DNA from: Gymnopus androsaceus JB14
Taxonomy: Eukaryota; Basidiomycota; Agaricomycetes; Agaricales; Omphalotaceae
DNA length: 64,000 nucleotides
Assembly (NCBI GenBank): GCA_009733575.1
Contig: ML769508.1
Coordinates: 121,829 to 185,828 of the forward strand
Direction of reading: 5' to 3'
In this document: positions 45,494 to 56,470 of the stretch, one piece after another
How positions within the stretch are numbered: position 1 is the stretch's first letter
Layout of the letters: each line of letters begins with the position of its first letter
The notes under the pieces: model-generated
What the model was told of the DNA's origin: nothing
Databases searched by the model: none
Seen by the model: the letters and a program-made list of their open reading frames with translations, nothing else
Made by a program: the position numbers and the translations under genes

Positions 45494-48340
45494 CAAGTGG
45501 GATGATAAGCAGGAACCAAACAAAGAGAGTGTGCAAAGCAACAAGTGGGTTTACATCTACTTATTGAATGGCCAGCTTAGCTGCTCCAATTTGAGATCCC
45601 AAAGGGTAGTAGCCCCTTTAAGGAATTGACTCGCAAAGGGCAAGAATCCTAGGAGGGTAGAAGCCTAGGAAGTGTAGATAATAAGTAGCTTGAAAAGTGT
45701 CATAAAATAAATGGCAAGAGCAGGGAATTGAACCACAACCTCTTCATTATTTTGGCTGAAACAATACATCAAAACATAAACACCACCCGGCCCACGACGC
45801 CCCCCCGCCGCCAGGCGCCAAACACAACACCACAGCCCGCCTCCCCCCACCCAGACTGATACTCACTGCACTCAAGTGAGTTGTATACTAGAGATAAATA
45901 ACTTGCACATATATTGCCCCTTCCATCACCCACTAAATCTTTTTTTAATGAGTGGGGCCAAGCCCCCACACCCCCATTAAATATAAACCTTACCTAAACC
46001 CCAACCCCTAATCCTATGTGTGGACCCACGTGGGTTGGCTTGTGGTACCCTCCCTCTGACAACTATTTACCCTTGCTTTCCACCAACAGCTTACTATAAG
46101 AATCACTATTACCTGCCTCGTCTGTGAGCTAGATGAATCGACAGTCACTCTGTGACAGTGGTAAGCCAAGGTGCCTAGCTCTCTTGGGATTGACTATAAT
46201 CTTTACAGTCAGGGCTGCAGGGTGTCACATCCTCCATTGGTACCGCGGACTTTTTATTTGACAATAAAATCAAAGTGTAAGGGAATCTCTCCTCGACACC
46301 CCCATTCCATATATGGTGTGCAAGGGCTTTTTCCCCCTTCCACAGGAGCCAACATAGCAAGCATGCTTAAGGTGGAATGCTGAGCTCTAGCAACTGACTC
46401 GTAAATTACTGGCACGTTTTTCTTCAAGAAACGTTGTCTTTTCTTAGCTATACACGTATTATGCCTAAAGTCCACCACCAAGCAAAGAATCAATTCTTTA
46501 TATTTCATACTCTTAATCAAATGAGTACGATACTTAAGCTCATTCTACAGTGTAAAAAATAGAGCATTCTTGTTTTTAGCCCAAAGCCACTAAGTACAGA
46601 CCATACTTCAAGTTGACCAATCGTTAAAGTAAGGGTTACAGCAAAGAATGTCAAGTCGAGCACCATAGGTCATGATCCCTCTAGAAAATGACATAGACAG
46701 ACTAGAACAGTCATTTCAAGAGAAACAGTAAGCTACAATGAGGTACTTGAGAATTGTGAACAAGTATTCCTAAAGACAAATGGCAAGCAAGCATACTTGG
46801 TAACCGTCATCAAGAACACCCATAAGCTCTAAGAATTACTTTATGGCTTGGATACGGAAAAGAGGAATACTTAGCTCAAAGAAGAGAAACAATACTTAAG
46901 AAAGACTTTAGATACAGAGAAAAAAATAACGAAAAGCATCAAGCATGAAGTGAACAATGCTCGGCGCTTACTTTACAAGTCGCCCACATGCTTGCTGGCC
47001 GCTGACACTGCCATGCTGTTACTTCCGACCATTCAGCCTCCAATGGCAGTCTCTCTTCCGTCTTGCGTACAACGGGGGGCCTCCCTTGTCTTGCCTGCTG
47101 TTTCGACTACGCTGACCCACGCGTCTTCTTGAGGCAATGTAGCGGACCTTGTGACTTTCCTTTTTCTGGTTTGCTCATGTTCCGGTGTCCTTCGACTGTT
47201 CTCGAAACCTGCAGTTCAAGTGGTAAGGAGTGTCTGACGGTGGTCAGGAGTGCATCATTGTTGGTGGGCAGTGGTCATCGTGGTGGGGCAGAGTTATCCA
47301 GCCCCATATAAGATAAAAAAAAAAGGGGGAACAGTGTAGAGAGAGAGAGTCCATCAACTTAACATATCCACACAGACATACACTACTTAACCATCATCCA
47401 ACACACTCATATAAACAACATATTATCACTCATATCACACATAAACAGAACCAACAAGCTTGAAACATGCAGGACACCGCATTAGCCCATCACTACATAT
47501 ACTACACAAGCGTCGGAGCTCTAGCCAGCAACAAGCCCTCTGGCGATCGTCAAGGGAGGCCAGCCCTAACCAGGAACCTGCGCCACATTTCACAGCAGTC
47601 CACCACAAGCGAAGCTACGCAGGAGGCCTCTGGCCGGATCAGATGAATAATCGACAACGCTGGCCATCCTTCCAGAAGGAGTCCTCAGTCGCATCTGGAA
47701 AGACAATTGGCTACGTAGCGGCGCCAGGAACATCCTAGCCCAGTTTGGCCACTCGAGGTAGCCCACCAGGGTGACAGGCCACACACGGTTCGTTCTCAGA
47801 CGGCATCCCCAAAGCAACCACACTCTCACGCTGCATCCCCTGAGATGACCGAAAAGTATTCTTGGGGTCGTCCCTCGACACTCATACATCCCTGGGGTCG
47901 TCCATGAATATTCCCCTCCGCGCGGTGTCCCCCTGATCATCACTCGGTGTCTGGCGTGCCCCTGGGGCTGCCCTGGGAATCCCATAGACGGAAACATCAC
48001 TTTCCACACTCAAGTAATTTTCTTTAGCACATCCTTCAGCTTCTCATGCCTAAATCATTCCTCACTTCTTGATTTGCCATCATCATCCAACTTCATTCAA
48101 ACTTCTCGTACTTCAAATACCCTGTCAGTTATCCAGACTGCGTTGTTGCTCGCTTACTTGGCTCACCGACCTGTCATTACTCTGTACTTCAATTCATCGT
48201 CTGGCCTGTGTCTCTCTCCACCGCTTAAATGCTCCAATGACTCATATAAACTCAAGATGGACCACCCTGCAGGTTTGAACTCTCAACCTCCGGCAGTTTA
48301 ATGTATTCGCCGCAACCCGCACGCCCACGGCGACCCCCCG

Positions 48341-48365
48341 NNNNNNNNNNNNNNNNNNNNNNNNN
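48341..48365. other. Assembly gap of 25 N
   Basis: 25 N between the end of palindrome 1 and the start of palindrome 2. A fixed 25-N run is, as I recall, what some long-read gap fillers leave when a gap is overfilled (negative length). Confidence 0.98.
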
Positions 48366-49197
48366 TCCCTAAAGGCTAAACGGCAGTTAGATTTTCTAAA
48401 TATCTGATTGTGATCCGCTGGAAGACCCATGAGAGAGTTAGTGCCAAGACAACTCTTCTCCCTCTCCCATGGCAGACTCTCAGCAATTGCCTGCACCCCT
48501 CACTGACAGTCTCCGGTTGGATGTTCTTCTTCTTTCTACTCAACTTAGCGGCAAGCAGAGCACTCTTCTGAATCTCACCAATGGATATGGAATTGCCGCT
48601 TTTTGGTTAGACAGCCACTTATCAAGTAGCTTCCTGCCATTCTCTGCCTTTGGGATTATAATGTCCAAATGCACAATATCTTCTGCGCTCTTGGCAGACT
48701 GCTCTTTGTTCTTCCCCGCTATTGGTGCACTCAGTGTGTCCATGTCCTTCTCCTTTCTACCCTGTGGAGGTTTGTTTTTGAGCTGTCCTTTGAGCACTCT
48801 GACCTGAGTGTCATCCTGTTTGGCATTTTCAGCACAGACAAGGAATTCCATAGCGAGTTCCATCCCAGTCAGGGTAATTTTTCCCAAAACTGCATTCACA
48901 TTCTTCGCATCAGGACTATGACTATGGCCAATAGCAAGAAGGGTGGAGATGTCAACAAAAAGCGGCAATTCCATATCCATTGGGTGAGATTCAGAAGAGG
49001 TGCTCTGCTTGCCACTAAGTTGAGTAGAAAGAAGAAGAACATCCAACCGGAGACTGTCAGTGAGGGGTGCAGGCAATTGCTGAGAGTCTGCCATGGGAGA
49101 GGGAGAAGAGTTGTCTTGGCACTAACTCTCTCATGGGTCTTCCAGCGGATCACAATCAGATATTTAGAAAATCTAACTCTGCCGTTTAGCCTTTAGG
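48366..49197. repeat. Palindrome 2: D' (48366-48616) - centre copy 2 (48617-48950) - D (48951-49197)
   Basis: The arms are near-identical inverted copies (CCTAAAGGCTAAACGGCAG at 48367 with CTGCCGTTTAGCCTTTAGG at 49179). Differences are missing bases in homopolymers of the left arm (GCACTCTTC against GCACCTCTTC, CACCAATGG against CACCCAATGG) and a few substitutions. The centre is the same 334-335 bp as in palindrome 1. Confidence 0.9.
48617..49094 (-). CDS. Unknown small protein, N-terminal part; C-terminal part lies at 45158-45076
   Basis: ATG 49094 on the minus strand (MADSQQLPAPLTDSLRLDVL) reads through D and the centre to KLLDKW at 48617. In palindrome 1 the same centre (45493-45159) continues to DDKQEPNKEGVQSNQWVYIY and a stop at 45076. 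Joining 49094-48617 to 45158-45076 gives exactly 561 nt, i.e. an uninterrupted 186-residue frame. I do not recognise a family. The protein is polar with a Lys-rich middle (KGQLKNKPPQGRKEKD). The split is probably produced by the assembly and not by biology. Confidence 0.5.
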
Positions 49198-50558
49198 GAT
49201 CTGCACCATAACTGTGAATTACAGCATTACAATGCATTTTCATATGTAGCCATGACCATCCCATACAAGAATTTAAGTCCTTTCTGTACTTATGACTTGC
49301 AGCTTACTATCCATCATATTTGTTGGGATACATGGGTTTGGCGTCACTCGAGAGAAGGCAACATCAAAGGATGTATTCTGTTTGAGCCTCGCAGTGGGAT
49401 TCGGGAGGAAAACAGATGGGGGATTGACGTACTACAAACAGGCTTATATACAGTAAATTAACATTTCCAATTGGAGGCCATGGCGAGCAATGGCACTTGG
49501 AAAAAATCAAATCCAACAATATTGAGTCACACAGGTATGGCAATCTATGGCTGATGATATTAAATATGTTAGATTTAGATACCAATATGCAATGAGTAAC
49601 ATTGGGGATATTTTAGTATTTGAGCTGATAAATCTGAGTTTATTTCAGCCTTAAGCATTGTCCAAAGTCTGGAGTCTCTATATTACAGATACTGCCACCA
49701 ACCCTATTTGGGAATCTGAGCAGTTTCTGTTACAACTTAAGAAAGGTGAGGCATGAGGTGGTAGCTAACTTTTTTTTTTCTTTCAAAAAATCACACAAAA
49801 GAATTGAAAAAAATCACACCCAAACATGCGTGACAAAAGTGTGATGGGGTTGCCAAACTAGGTTTTGCAAAAATTTCCTTTTGAGGAGGGTTATTGCCAG
49901 CAAGGGGGTTGTTCAGTAGAATTATCCCAAGTTTTACAATGAAAATACAAAGAACTGGTTGATCAAGAAAAAAAATGCTGAAAGAGAGAGCTCTGGTGTG
50001 ACAGCCACTTGTGCCGTGCACTCAGCACTCACTTCTTGATAAACAATAAGCACCTTGTCAGGATTAATTATCACAAGTGCTTGCAACTGAGCTGTTCTGC
50101 CATACATGACAGATGAGTGACAACAATCAAAATTCAGACTATCCCAGTTTTTGCTCAGGCAATGCCCAATGCAATGAGGAAAAATGTAAGGATTCTATTC
50201 TGGGGGTTTTAAATCATTAAAAATCAAATGGTCTACTCAAAATTTTCATATCTTTGCTTGTGTAGTAAGGCTCCTGAGCAAATTCAGAACAGGTTTGCAT
50301 CTCAAGAGAATTTTGGATAATACGAAGCCCCTGTGTTGAATCACATAGCCTTGTTGCCTTGGATGTATAGCAATAGCTAAACACTACTCAGTGGACTTCT
50401 GTCACTGTGTTTAACGAGACTCCATTGGATAAATTCAGCAGAATTTGTTCCCCTTGAAAACAATACATAAATGAGCTTGGGGCCTTAAAAGATTCCAAAC
50501 TCATTCAAACGCCACTTGAAACACTGTATCTATTAATTCAAGTTCGAACCTAAATACG
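49198..50558. other. Noncoding, repeat-derived
   Basis: A small plus-strand ORF at 49252-49461 has no recognisable motif. At 49884-49926 GGGTTATTGCCAGCAAGGGG...GTTCAGTAGAATTATCCC is the inverted counterpart of the repeat end at 28613-28660. Nothing else can be supported. Confidence 0.35.
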
Positions 50559-50810
50559 ATGAATCTAAACCCGAAGGAAGAAAAAACTTTACCACGTGCC
50601 ATATGTCCATATTATCTCCAAGGAAATGCGAAACCAGTCGGATCATTCTACAAGAACTTCATCAGCCCGAACACTAGCATTATAGTTCAAGCATTCAGGC
50701 TCAGGCGAAAAAAGGAGAGAAATTGGAACCATATGCTAGCGAAGGATGGCCGGTGGCATAAAGTAATCAACGGAGATGCATTGGTTGAATCTGTATCGAA
50801 GTATGTTTAA
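50559..50810 (+). CDS. Possible small protein, unknown
   Basis: ATG 50559, 83 residues, basic and hydrophilic (RLRRKKERNWNHMLAKDGRW). There is no motif, intron or paralogue to support it. It may be a chance ORF. Confidence 0.2.
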   Translation: MNLNPKEEKTLPRAICPYYLQGNAKPVGSFYKNFISPNTSIIVQAFRLRRKKERNWNHMLAKDGRWHKVINGDALVESVSKYV

Positions 50811-50889
50811 ACAGGTTGAACTATCTTCATACGTGTATCTTCTCTGAGAAGGCGTCGCAATACTCGTCGGAATGGTAATCTGGCATCAA

Positions 50890-51786
50890 TTATTCGTCCT
50901 TCACCCAAAAGACTCCCTCTGTAACTCGATTTCGCCATGCAAGAGGGTCATGCTCCCATTCGCTCTGATCCTCTAGAATCACCCTCGAATCCTTCGCCCT
51001 CCACACCTCCGTAGGAGGATTGTCCCAATCCATCTCATTCGGTACTATCATCCGAATCGACTGAACAGTGGGGACGGAGTCAAGTATGGCCGTTAAATCC
51101 TCCGCTATGCCATATCGTCTGTTGATGTCCACCCTTAGATGCTTCAAATTGGGAAAATATATCCCAAGAGGCACCAAAGGCTCATCTTCAGCCCTAAACA
51201 TGATATTCAGATATTCGACACTGAGTAGTTCTGGTATGACGGTCTTCGTCTGAAAAACTTCTCCGAAGAGACTATGCAAAGTTTTAAAATCGACCGTGAG
51301 CATCTTCATCTCTGGGAGTTTGGGAAGCGCGGCTTGAAGCAGAGGCGCTCCATCGACGCGAAGTTGGCAAGAGAACATCTCCAGTCCAGTGCACACGGCG
51401 AGTAAACGGGCGAGGAATTCGCCTGGAACTGATGGCATAATGAACACATTCCGAACGTGTTCGTTGAAGAAAGAAGCAGGCTTGTGCTCCAATGGGACTT
51501 GAAATTTGGCGGTGAGCACACAACCATCGAAATACTCGTTAGAGGACGACAAAAGGATATTTTTGTACAGGATTGACTCTATTCTGTAAGGTATCAGCAA
51601 GATACCCTTACATAGTCAAGCAGACTTGAATACTCACGTGCGCTGAGATCGTTTACAGATCAGAGGAAGTTGTGCATCAGTGGCGTAGTAGGGATATTGA
51701 AGCACTGTCCACTGGAATATCTCGTCCTCCATCTCTGCGGGGAAGGAGCGACGAAAGGGAAGAAGTTTTGTGTCTTCGCTGGACAT
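50890..51786 (-). CDS. F-box/LRR-like protein
   Basis: Two exons: 51786-51638 and 51583-50890, with a 54-bp GT-AG intron. ATG 51786 (MSSEDTKLLPFRRSFPAEME) gives an F-box-like start: FPAEMEDEIFQWTVLQ...LPLICKRSQRTIESILYKNI, matching the LP-x-E-hx-x-x-IF...C+R...P.LY..I pattern common in Agaricomycete F-box proteins. The rest has irregular leucine-rich segments (LLQAALPKLPEMKMLTVDFK, YFPNLKHLRVDINRRYG). An upstream in-frame ATG at 51816 is possible. F-box proteins recruit substrates to SCF ubiquitin ligases, and substrates are unknown here. The frame is clean. Confidence 0.7.
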
Positions 51787-52019
51787 ATCAATGTCGAAGG
51801 GATATAAGCAGCACAATCAGCCGATGGTGGTGGTTTGTCTTTGAGTGCGAGCGCGATCAACACGCGACATTTGTCCTTGCCGTTAGCCGGTTCAATGTCA
51901 GTCGTGAATATATTCCCCATCAATTCCCCATTTGTTCGAACTTCGAGCTAATACTTTTTTGTCAATGGAATACGGGTAACATACTTGAAAGTTGAGATGT
52001 TGGCTTGATATAAATTGAT
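51787..52019. other. Upstream region of the F-box-like gene
   Basis: Short region between the F-box-like gene and the inverted duplication. No further feature seen. Confidence 0.35.
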
Positions 52020-53015
52020 AATGACAAATGGAAATCAGCCGTTGATAAACGGTCTTAGACGGAAGGTCAAAGCGACTTTTATCGAACGCATTTTTGTGTA
52101 GTGCCCAGACATGATTGTGCCCTGCTCCTACATATTAATTACTATTACCATTACATACTTAAATATTCCTATCTACTTTGATGCTTCCTCAATGGCAGCT
52201 ATAGCCTTGTCGACGTACTCTTTGAACTTTGTCGCATCGTCGAGTTTTACAGCGTCGAAAGGAGTGAAAATATCCGTTCTGAGTTTCTGAGCACGTTCCA
52301 CTGCTTTTTTGGGATCTGTTCCCAACGCAATCAAGTGCCACTCCAGAACTATATGCCAATCAAAATCCCGAAAGGAGGAAATTTTACTCACCACCTAAAT
52401 GCGTGACGTCATTGACGCGACTTGCAATTAATGGCGGCTATCTTTGGGGATTTAAAGATGACGTTCTCCAATTCCTTTCCCTTGCCTTTCGCCTTGACTT
52501 CATTGTCCTTAAGCCTAAATGTATGAAAATCAGCTAATATTCAAGCTGAAACTTATTCGGAAATACTTACAAAACCGCTGGATTATGCGTTTTGTATGCG
52601 TCGAATCTCGTATCTCCTGGGCCATCGCCATACTTGACATACAGGAGAACTCTCCCTTTTTGCCCTCCTGTGTATGGAAATAATTTAGCACAATGATACA
52701 CTGAAAACAGAATTGACTGTACCCAGGTTACTTGCTCGTTGTCAGGGTTTGGGGTGAATACAATATAGCCGCCGTCCCCAACCCGCCTTTCTAATCTATA
52801 TTCGAGCCGTTTAGATGAAAGTAAAATCGGCAAGAGCATCTGGGGTGCAGGCCATGGCCCTGTATTTACCACTCAGCCAGATCTAACTCTTGATGTCCTT
52901 GCACAATTTTGCTCAGAAGTGTTACACCAGAGAGCTTTTAACAACACCCCTGTTTGGAAGGTGATGAAGGACCAACAAGATGTTTTCAATGGATTTGGAC
53001 CCAAGATTCTCACAA
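52020..53015. repeat. Left outer arm of a 4-kb inverted duplication
   Basis: Its reverse complement is 55105-56090. Both carry the same small gene. The left arm stops abruptly at 53015 (GATTCTCACA), directly against a TIR-element end, whereas the right arm continues upstream into unique sequence. Each arm has its own indels, so the duplication has aged. Confidence 0.85.
52173..52840 (-). pseudogene. Unknown small protein, left copy
   Basis: On the minus strand from about 52840: RLEYRLERRVGDGGYIVFTP, QVTWVQSILFSVYHCAKLFP, KGRVLLYVKYGDGPGDTRFD (exon ending near 52572), then KAKGKGKELENVIFKSPKIA and finally DFDWHIVLEWHLIALGTDPK with ATKFKEYVDKAIAAIEEASK, ending at TAG 52173. Extra bases near 52430 (ATTAATTGCAAG for ATTGCTAG) break the middle exon. 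I recognise no family. The right copy is intact at that point but broken elsewhere. Confidence 0.5.
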
Positions 53016-53018
53016 TGC

Positions 53019-53055
53019 TTCAGTCAGATTGAAGCATAATTATTGGCAGTGTGAA
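53019..53055. repeat. Solitary end of the CACACCGCC TIR family
   Basis: AATGCTTCAGTCAGATTGAA+GCATAATTATTGGCAGTGTG matches the right end of the element at 10814-11462. It lies exactly where the left outer arm stops. Confidence 0.75.
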
Positions 53056-53489
53056 TCATTTCTCGCAGCGGCAGTGCGTGCAAGTGCTCTAGCGGCACGA
53101 TTTCACATTGAATAAGTGTCCACTTAAGATGTTGGTTTGAAATATGTTGGCTGGAGATCTAACATGATTGGTAAAAGTAAGTACTATTGGCGTATGAAGT
53201 CGGTATGATGCTTGTATGATTCTGTATGAAGGCTGTATGAAGACCGTATGACCTTGTATGATGCGCCGGGTCCTGGATCTATATGATTGATGTATGATCG
53301 GGGTATGATCGGGCCAACGGTTATACCATTGTACATGTCATACACATCATAACTTTCGGAATTTGCTGATGCAGTATACGTGCCATAGTATGGGCAATCC
53401 GGACTTACCGGCGCACCACAGTATGTATTTAGCTCAATGATTTCGAACGGTCTGAATTGATTGATAAAACCATCATTGATACTCTGACA
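53056..53489. other. Spacer with GTATGA-rich stretch
   Basis: At 53195-53310 TGTATGA/GGTATGA repeats about a dozen times. No gene is seen. Confidence 0.4.
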
Positions 53490-53905
53490 GCTGTTCTAAA
53501 AAACCTAGGCCAGAAAAGACGAAGTTCAAGCTGATGGCCGACAACTGCTGAGCCACATCACCAGTTCAGCTACTGTACATCGAGCGCTGTCTTCTCTCAT
53601 AAGATGATCAATGGTGTGGACCTACAAGGCACCTGCATTGGCAAGAGGAGTGAACAACTGGGGGCAATACTCTAAGTATGGAGAGTTTCTGTATTGAGAT
53701 GACGGGAACCCCAGTGAAACCATCATCATCTTCCCTAATGATCCAAGACTCGAGGCAGAAACAGGGCATAAACAAGCCCTTCCCTGCGTGTTCTATGATT
53801 TCCGAATCCTGGGCGCTTTAATACAGCGCCCAGCTTCGGCGAGTACGGCCATCAGCTGAAGTTTGTGTTGTTATGGCCTAGATTTTTTAAACAGCTGGAA
53901 AACGC
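53490..53905 (+). repeat. Inner inverted repeat, left arm, with a decayed coding segment
   Basis: Bounded by AAAAAACCTAGGCC and matching GGCCTAGATTTTTTAA. The reverse complement is at 54345-54775, nearly identical. The plus strand reads MVWTYKAPALARGVNNWGQY, then SKYGEFLY-stop-DDGNPSETIIIFPN. The stop TGA (53695) fits a CGA, and the same stop is present in the other arm. I do not recognise the protein. Internal GCGCTTTAATACAGCGC forms a small hairpin. Confidence 0.75.
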
Positions 53906-54344
53906 GAGATAATTTTTTACATTAACGATACGATTTGCATGGGCCGCAGAATCCGCACTTATCGATTACTCCCATCTTGATGCATATCGAGCGAAACAGT
54001 GAACACTGTTACTAATGGACTGGCTGTTAGCATGATGGGCTTTAATAGTATCATTGATTATATGCGTCCATCCTGATCTTAAAAGATGAAGAGAAACCGT
54101 TGATATCTCTAACTCGGCTCAATATGTGTGAGAACACCGACTAAATTTTGGAACTTCCCTTGGCTCCCCGGAGTACTTGATCTATAATTTAATTGATACA
54201 AGCTCAGCTCAAAGGAGCCTATGTATTGGGAACATCTCCGGAGAAGCTTCTCCCAGGAAAGGGATCATTGAGAGAGTCCCTCTTACTGCCACTGTTTTGA
54301 ATTTTGCTTCGTAACTCGTTTCAATTCGTTTTAATATGCCGAAG
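53906..54344. other. Spacer of the inner inverted repeat
   Basis: No gene supported. Confidence 0.35.
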
Positions 54345-54775
54345 CCTTCTAGCTGTTTTAAAAAACCTAGGCCATAACAACACAAACTTCAGCTGATGGC
54401 CGTACTCGCCGAAGCTGGGCGCTGTATTAAAGCGCCCAGGATTCGGAAATCATAGAACACGCAGGGAAGGGCTTGTTTATGCCCTGTTTCTGCCTCGAGT
54501 CTTGGATCATTAGGGAAGATGATGATGGTTTCACTGGGGTTCCCGTCATCTCAATACAGAAACTCTCCATACTTAGAGTATTGCCCCCAGTTGTTCACTC
54601 CTCTTGCCAATGCAGGTGCCTTGTAGGTCCACACCATTGATCATCTTATGAGAGAAGACAGCGCTCGATGTACAGTAGCTGAACTGGTGATGTGGCTCAG
54701 CAGTTGTCGGCCATCAGCTTGAAATTCGTCTTTTCTGGCCTAGGTTTTTTAAAACAGCTGTCAGTACGACATCAG
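54345..54775 (-). repeat. Inner inverted repeat, right arm
   Basis: Inverted partner of 53490-53905. About 440 bp of unique sequence separates the arms. Each arm is itself bounded by CAGCTGTTTTAAAAAACCTA-type ends in inverted orientation, so each may be one short TIR element and the pair two insertions. Confidence 0.75.
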
Positions 54776-55104
54776 TTAATTGGAGACGCTTGGAAAGAAT
54801 CAATGCGGATTCGGAGCTTTTGAGTGTCTGCCAGTGTACATAGTAGCGTAACAGCTCAAACCATACGCCATCTTGTTTCAGGAGCTTGGCTGTACAAGTA
54901 CTTACCAAGCAGAAACAGTGATATAAATGGGCTGGGACCTACAGAAAGGCAATGGTTAGAAGGCTTCGGAAATCGTATATAAGGGCGTAGCTGAGGGAAG
55001 CTTCAAACCTCAGAGCCGGTCTCTAAATTCTTTCCACTAATTTGCTGGTCAAATCTTGCATTGAGCACCTCTTTATCTCTTTACCTTGCCAATACTTCCT
55101 TCGA
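54776..55104. other. Unique sequence between inner and outer right arms
   Basis: Contains a TATATAAG at about 54976 and pyrimidine-rich DNA (55010-55070) that could be a promoter reading to the right. Otherwise no feature. Confidence 0.35.
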
Positions 55105-56090
55105 TGTGAGAATCTTGGGTCCAAATCCATTGAAAACATCTTGTTGGTCCTTCATCACCTTCCAAACAGGGGTGTTGTTAAAAGCTCTCTGGTGTAACAC
55201 TTCTGAGCAAAATTGTGCAAGGACATCAAGAGTTAGATCTGGCTGAGTGGTAAATACAGGGCCATGGCCTGCACCCCAGATGCTCTTGCCGATTTTACTT
55301 TCATCTAAACGGCTCGAATACAGATTAGAAAGGCGGGTTGGGGACGGCTGCTATATTGTATTCACCCCAAACCCTGACAACGAGCAAGTAACCTGGGTAC
55401 AGTCAATTCTGTTTTCAGTGTATCATTGTGCTAAATTATTTCCATACACAGGAGGGCAAAAAGGGAGAGTTTCTTCTGTATGTCAAGTATGGCGATGGCC
55501 CAGGAGATACAAGATTCCACACATACAAAACGCATAATCCAGCGGTTTTGTAAGTATTTCCGAATAAGTTTCAGCTTGAATATTAGCTGATTTTCATGCA
55601 TTTAGGCTTAAGGGCAATAAAGTCAAGGCGAAAGGCAAGGGAAAGGAATTGGAGAACGCCATCTTTAAATCCCCAAAGATAGCCGCCATTGCTAGTCGCG
55701 TCAATGGCGTCACGTATTTAGGTGGTGAGTATAATTTCCTCCAGATGATATGTTTCGGGATTTTGATTGGCATATAGAACTGGAGTGGCATTGGATTGCA
55801 TTGGGAACAGATCCCAAAAAAGCCGTGGAACGTGCTCAGAAACTCAGAACGGATATTTTCACTCCTTTCGACGCTGTAAAACTCGACGATGCGACAAAGT
55901 TCAAAGAGTACGTCGACAAGGCTATAGCTGCCATTGAGGAAGCATCAAAGTAGATGGGAATATTTAAGTATGTAATGGTAATAATAATTAATATGTAGGA
56001 GCAGGGCACAATCATCTTGTTCGGGCACTATGCAGAAATGCGTTCGATAAAATTCGCTTTAACCTTCCGCTTATCAATGGCTAATTTCCA
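55105..56090. repeat. Right outer arm of the 4-kb inverted duplication
   Basis: Inverted partner of 52020-53015. Outer breakpoints lie near GATAAACGG (52043) / CCGCTTATC (56070). Confidence 0.85.
55280..55953 (+). pseudogene. Unknown small protein, right copy
   Basis: Mirror of the left copy: ATG 55280 (MLLPILLSSKRLEYRLERR), an intron at about 55551-55604, and last exon WHIELEWHWIALGTDPKKAV, ending at TAG 55953. One extra T near 55469 (GAGTTTCTTCTG for GAGTTCTCCTG) shifts the frame in exon 1, while the middle exon (KIAAIASRVNGVTYLGG) is intact. Upstream of the ATG the opposite strand also reads well (KSIWGAGHGPVFTTQPDLTL, FCSEVLHQRAFNNTPVWKVM), so the 5' part may be a head-to-head fusion with a fragment of another gene. 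Confidence 0.5.
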
Positions 56091-56139
56091 ATTGTCATTA
56101 TCAAATTACAGTATGTTACAGAGGTTTGCATGCTCCTTC

Positions 56140-56470
56140 AAATTTTCAGACAATGAAGTCAAGGAGAAAGGCAAGGGAAAGGAGTTGGAGAACGCCATAT
56201 TTAAATCCAAGGAGTTAACCTGCCAAAGCAGATCGCGTTAATGGTGTGACACACCTAGGTGGTAAGTACTTTCATAGATTTCTGCAAGGTTCGAGATTTA
56301 ACCCATTCTCAGACCTGGAGTGGCACTGGATCGCATTAGGAACAGATGCCAAAGCAGCAGTAGCCCGCGCGCAAACGCTGAGAGCTGCTATTTTCTTGCC
56401 TTTTGACAAGGTCAAACTTGATCAAAAGACTTCGATGACTACGTGAAAAAGGCAATAAGTAATTGCGATT
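56140..56470 (+). pseudogene. Third, diverged copy of the same unknown gene
   Basis: KEKGKGKELENAIFKSK (56160) and LEWHWIALGTDAKAAVARAQ with TLRAAIFLPFDKVKLDQ (56320-56425) match the two copies next door. A frameshift after KLDQ turns the expected FDDYVKKAI into a stop. It lies directly outside the right arm, in the same orientation as the right copy. Confidence 0.7.

Larger units (their letters stand above)
42740..48305. repeat. Palindrome 1: L (42740-45158) - centre - L' (45494-48305)
   Basis: The whole of 45494-48305 is the reverse complement of 45158 back to about 42740, in matching order: 45000-45158 with 45494-45680; the SINE at 44858 with 45705-45765; 44380-44530 with 46250-46430; the 3' end of the HMG-like gene (43690-43900) with 46950-47210; the CAGGGACACCCC array with 47800-48000; the SINE at 42744 with 48195-48305. 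The reverse arm differs mainly by added single bases, often in homopolymers (GTGGTCAGCG to GTGGGTCAGCG, CCCCG to CCCCCCG), and by GC-only bursts (45785-45850, 48308-48340). This is the pattern of unpolished long-read sequence. Confidence 0.85.

Noticed and set aside
45665..45850. GC-rich ORF near 45785-45850 as a gene
   Set aside because: The stretch is a G/C-only burst inside the error-rich reverse arm with no counterpart in the forward arm. It is most likely sequencing noise.
46950..48280. ORFs on the reverse arm of palindrome 1 as separate genes
   Set aside because: They are error-filled mirror images of the 42.7-43.9 kb region, including the 3' end of the HMG-like gene, and not independent coding sequence.
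51068..51523. Overlapping ORFs within the F-box-like gene
   Set aside because: They are shadow frames of a clean, spliced minus-strand gene.
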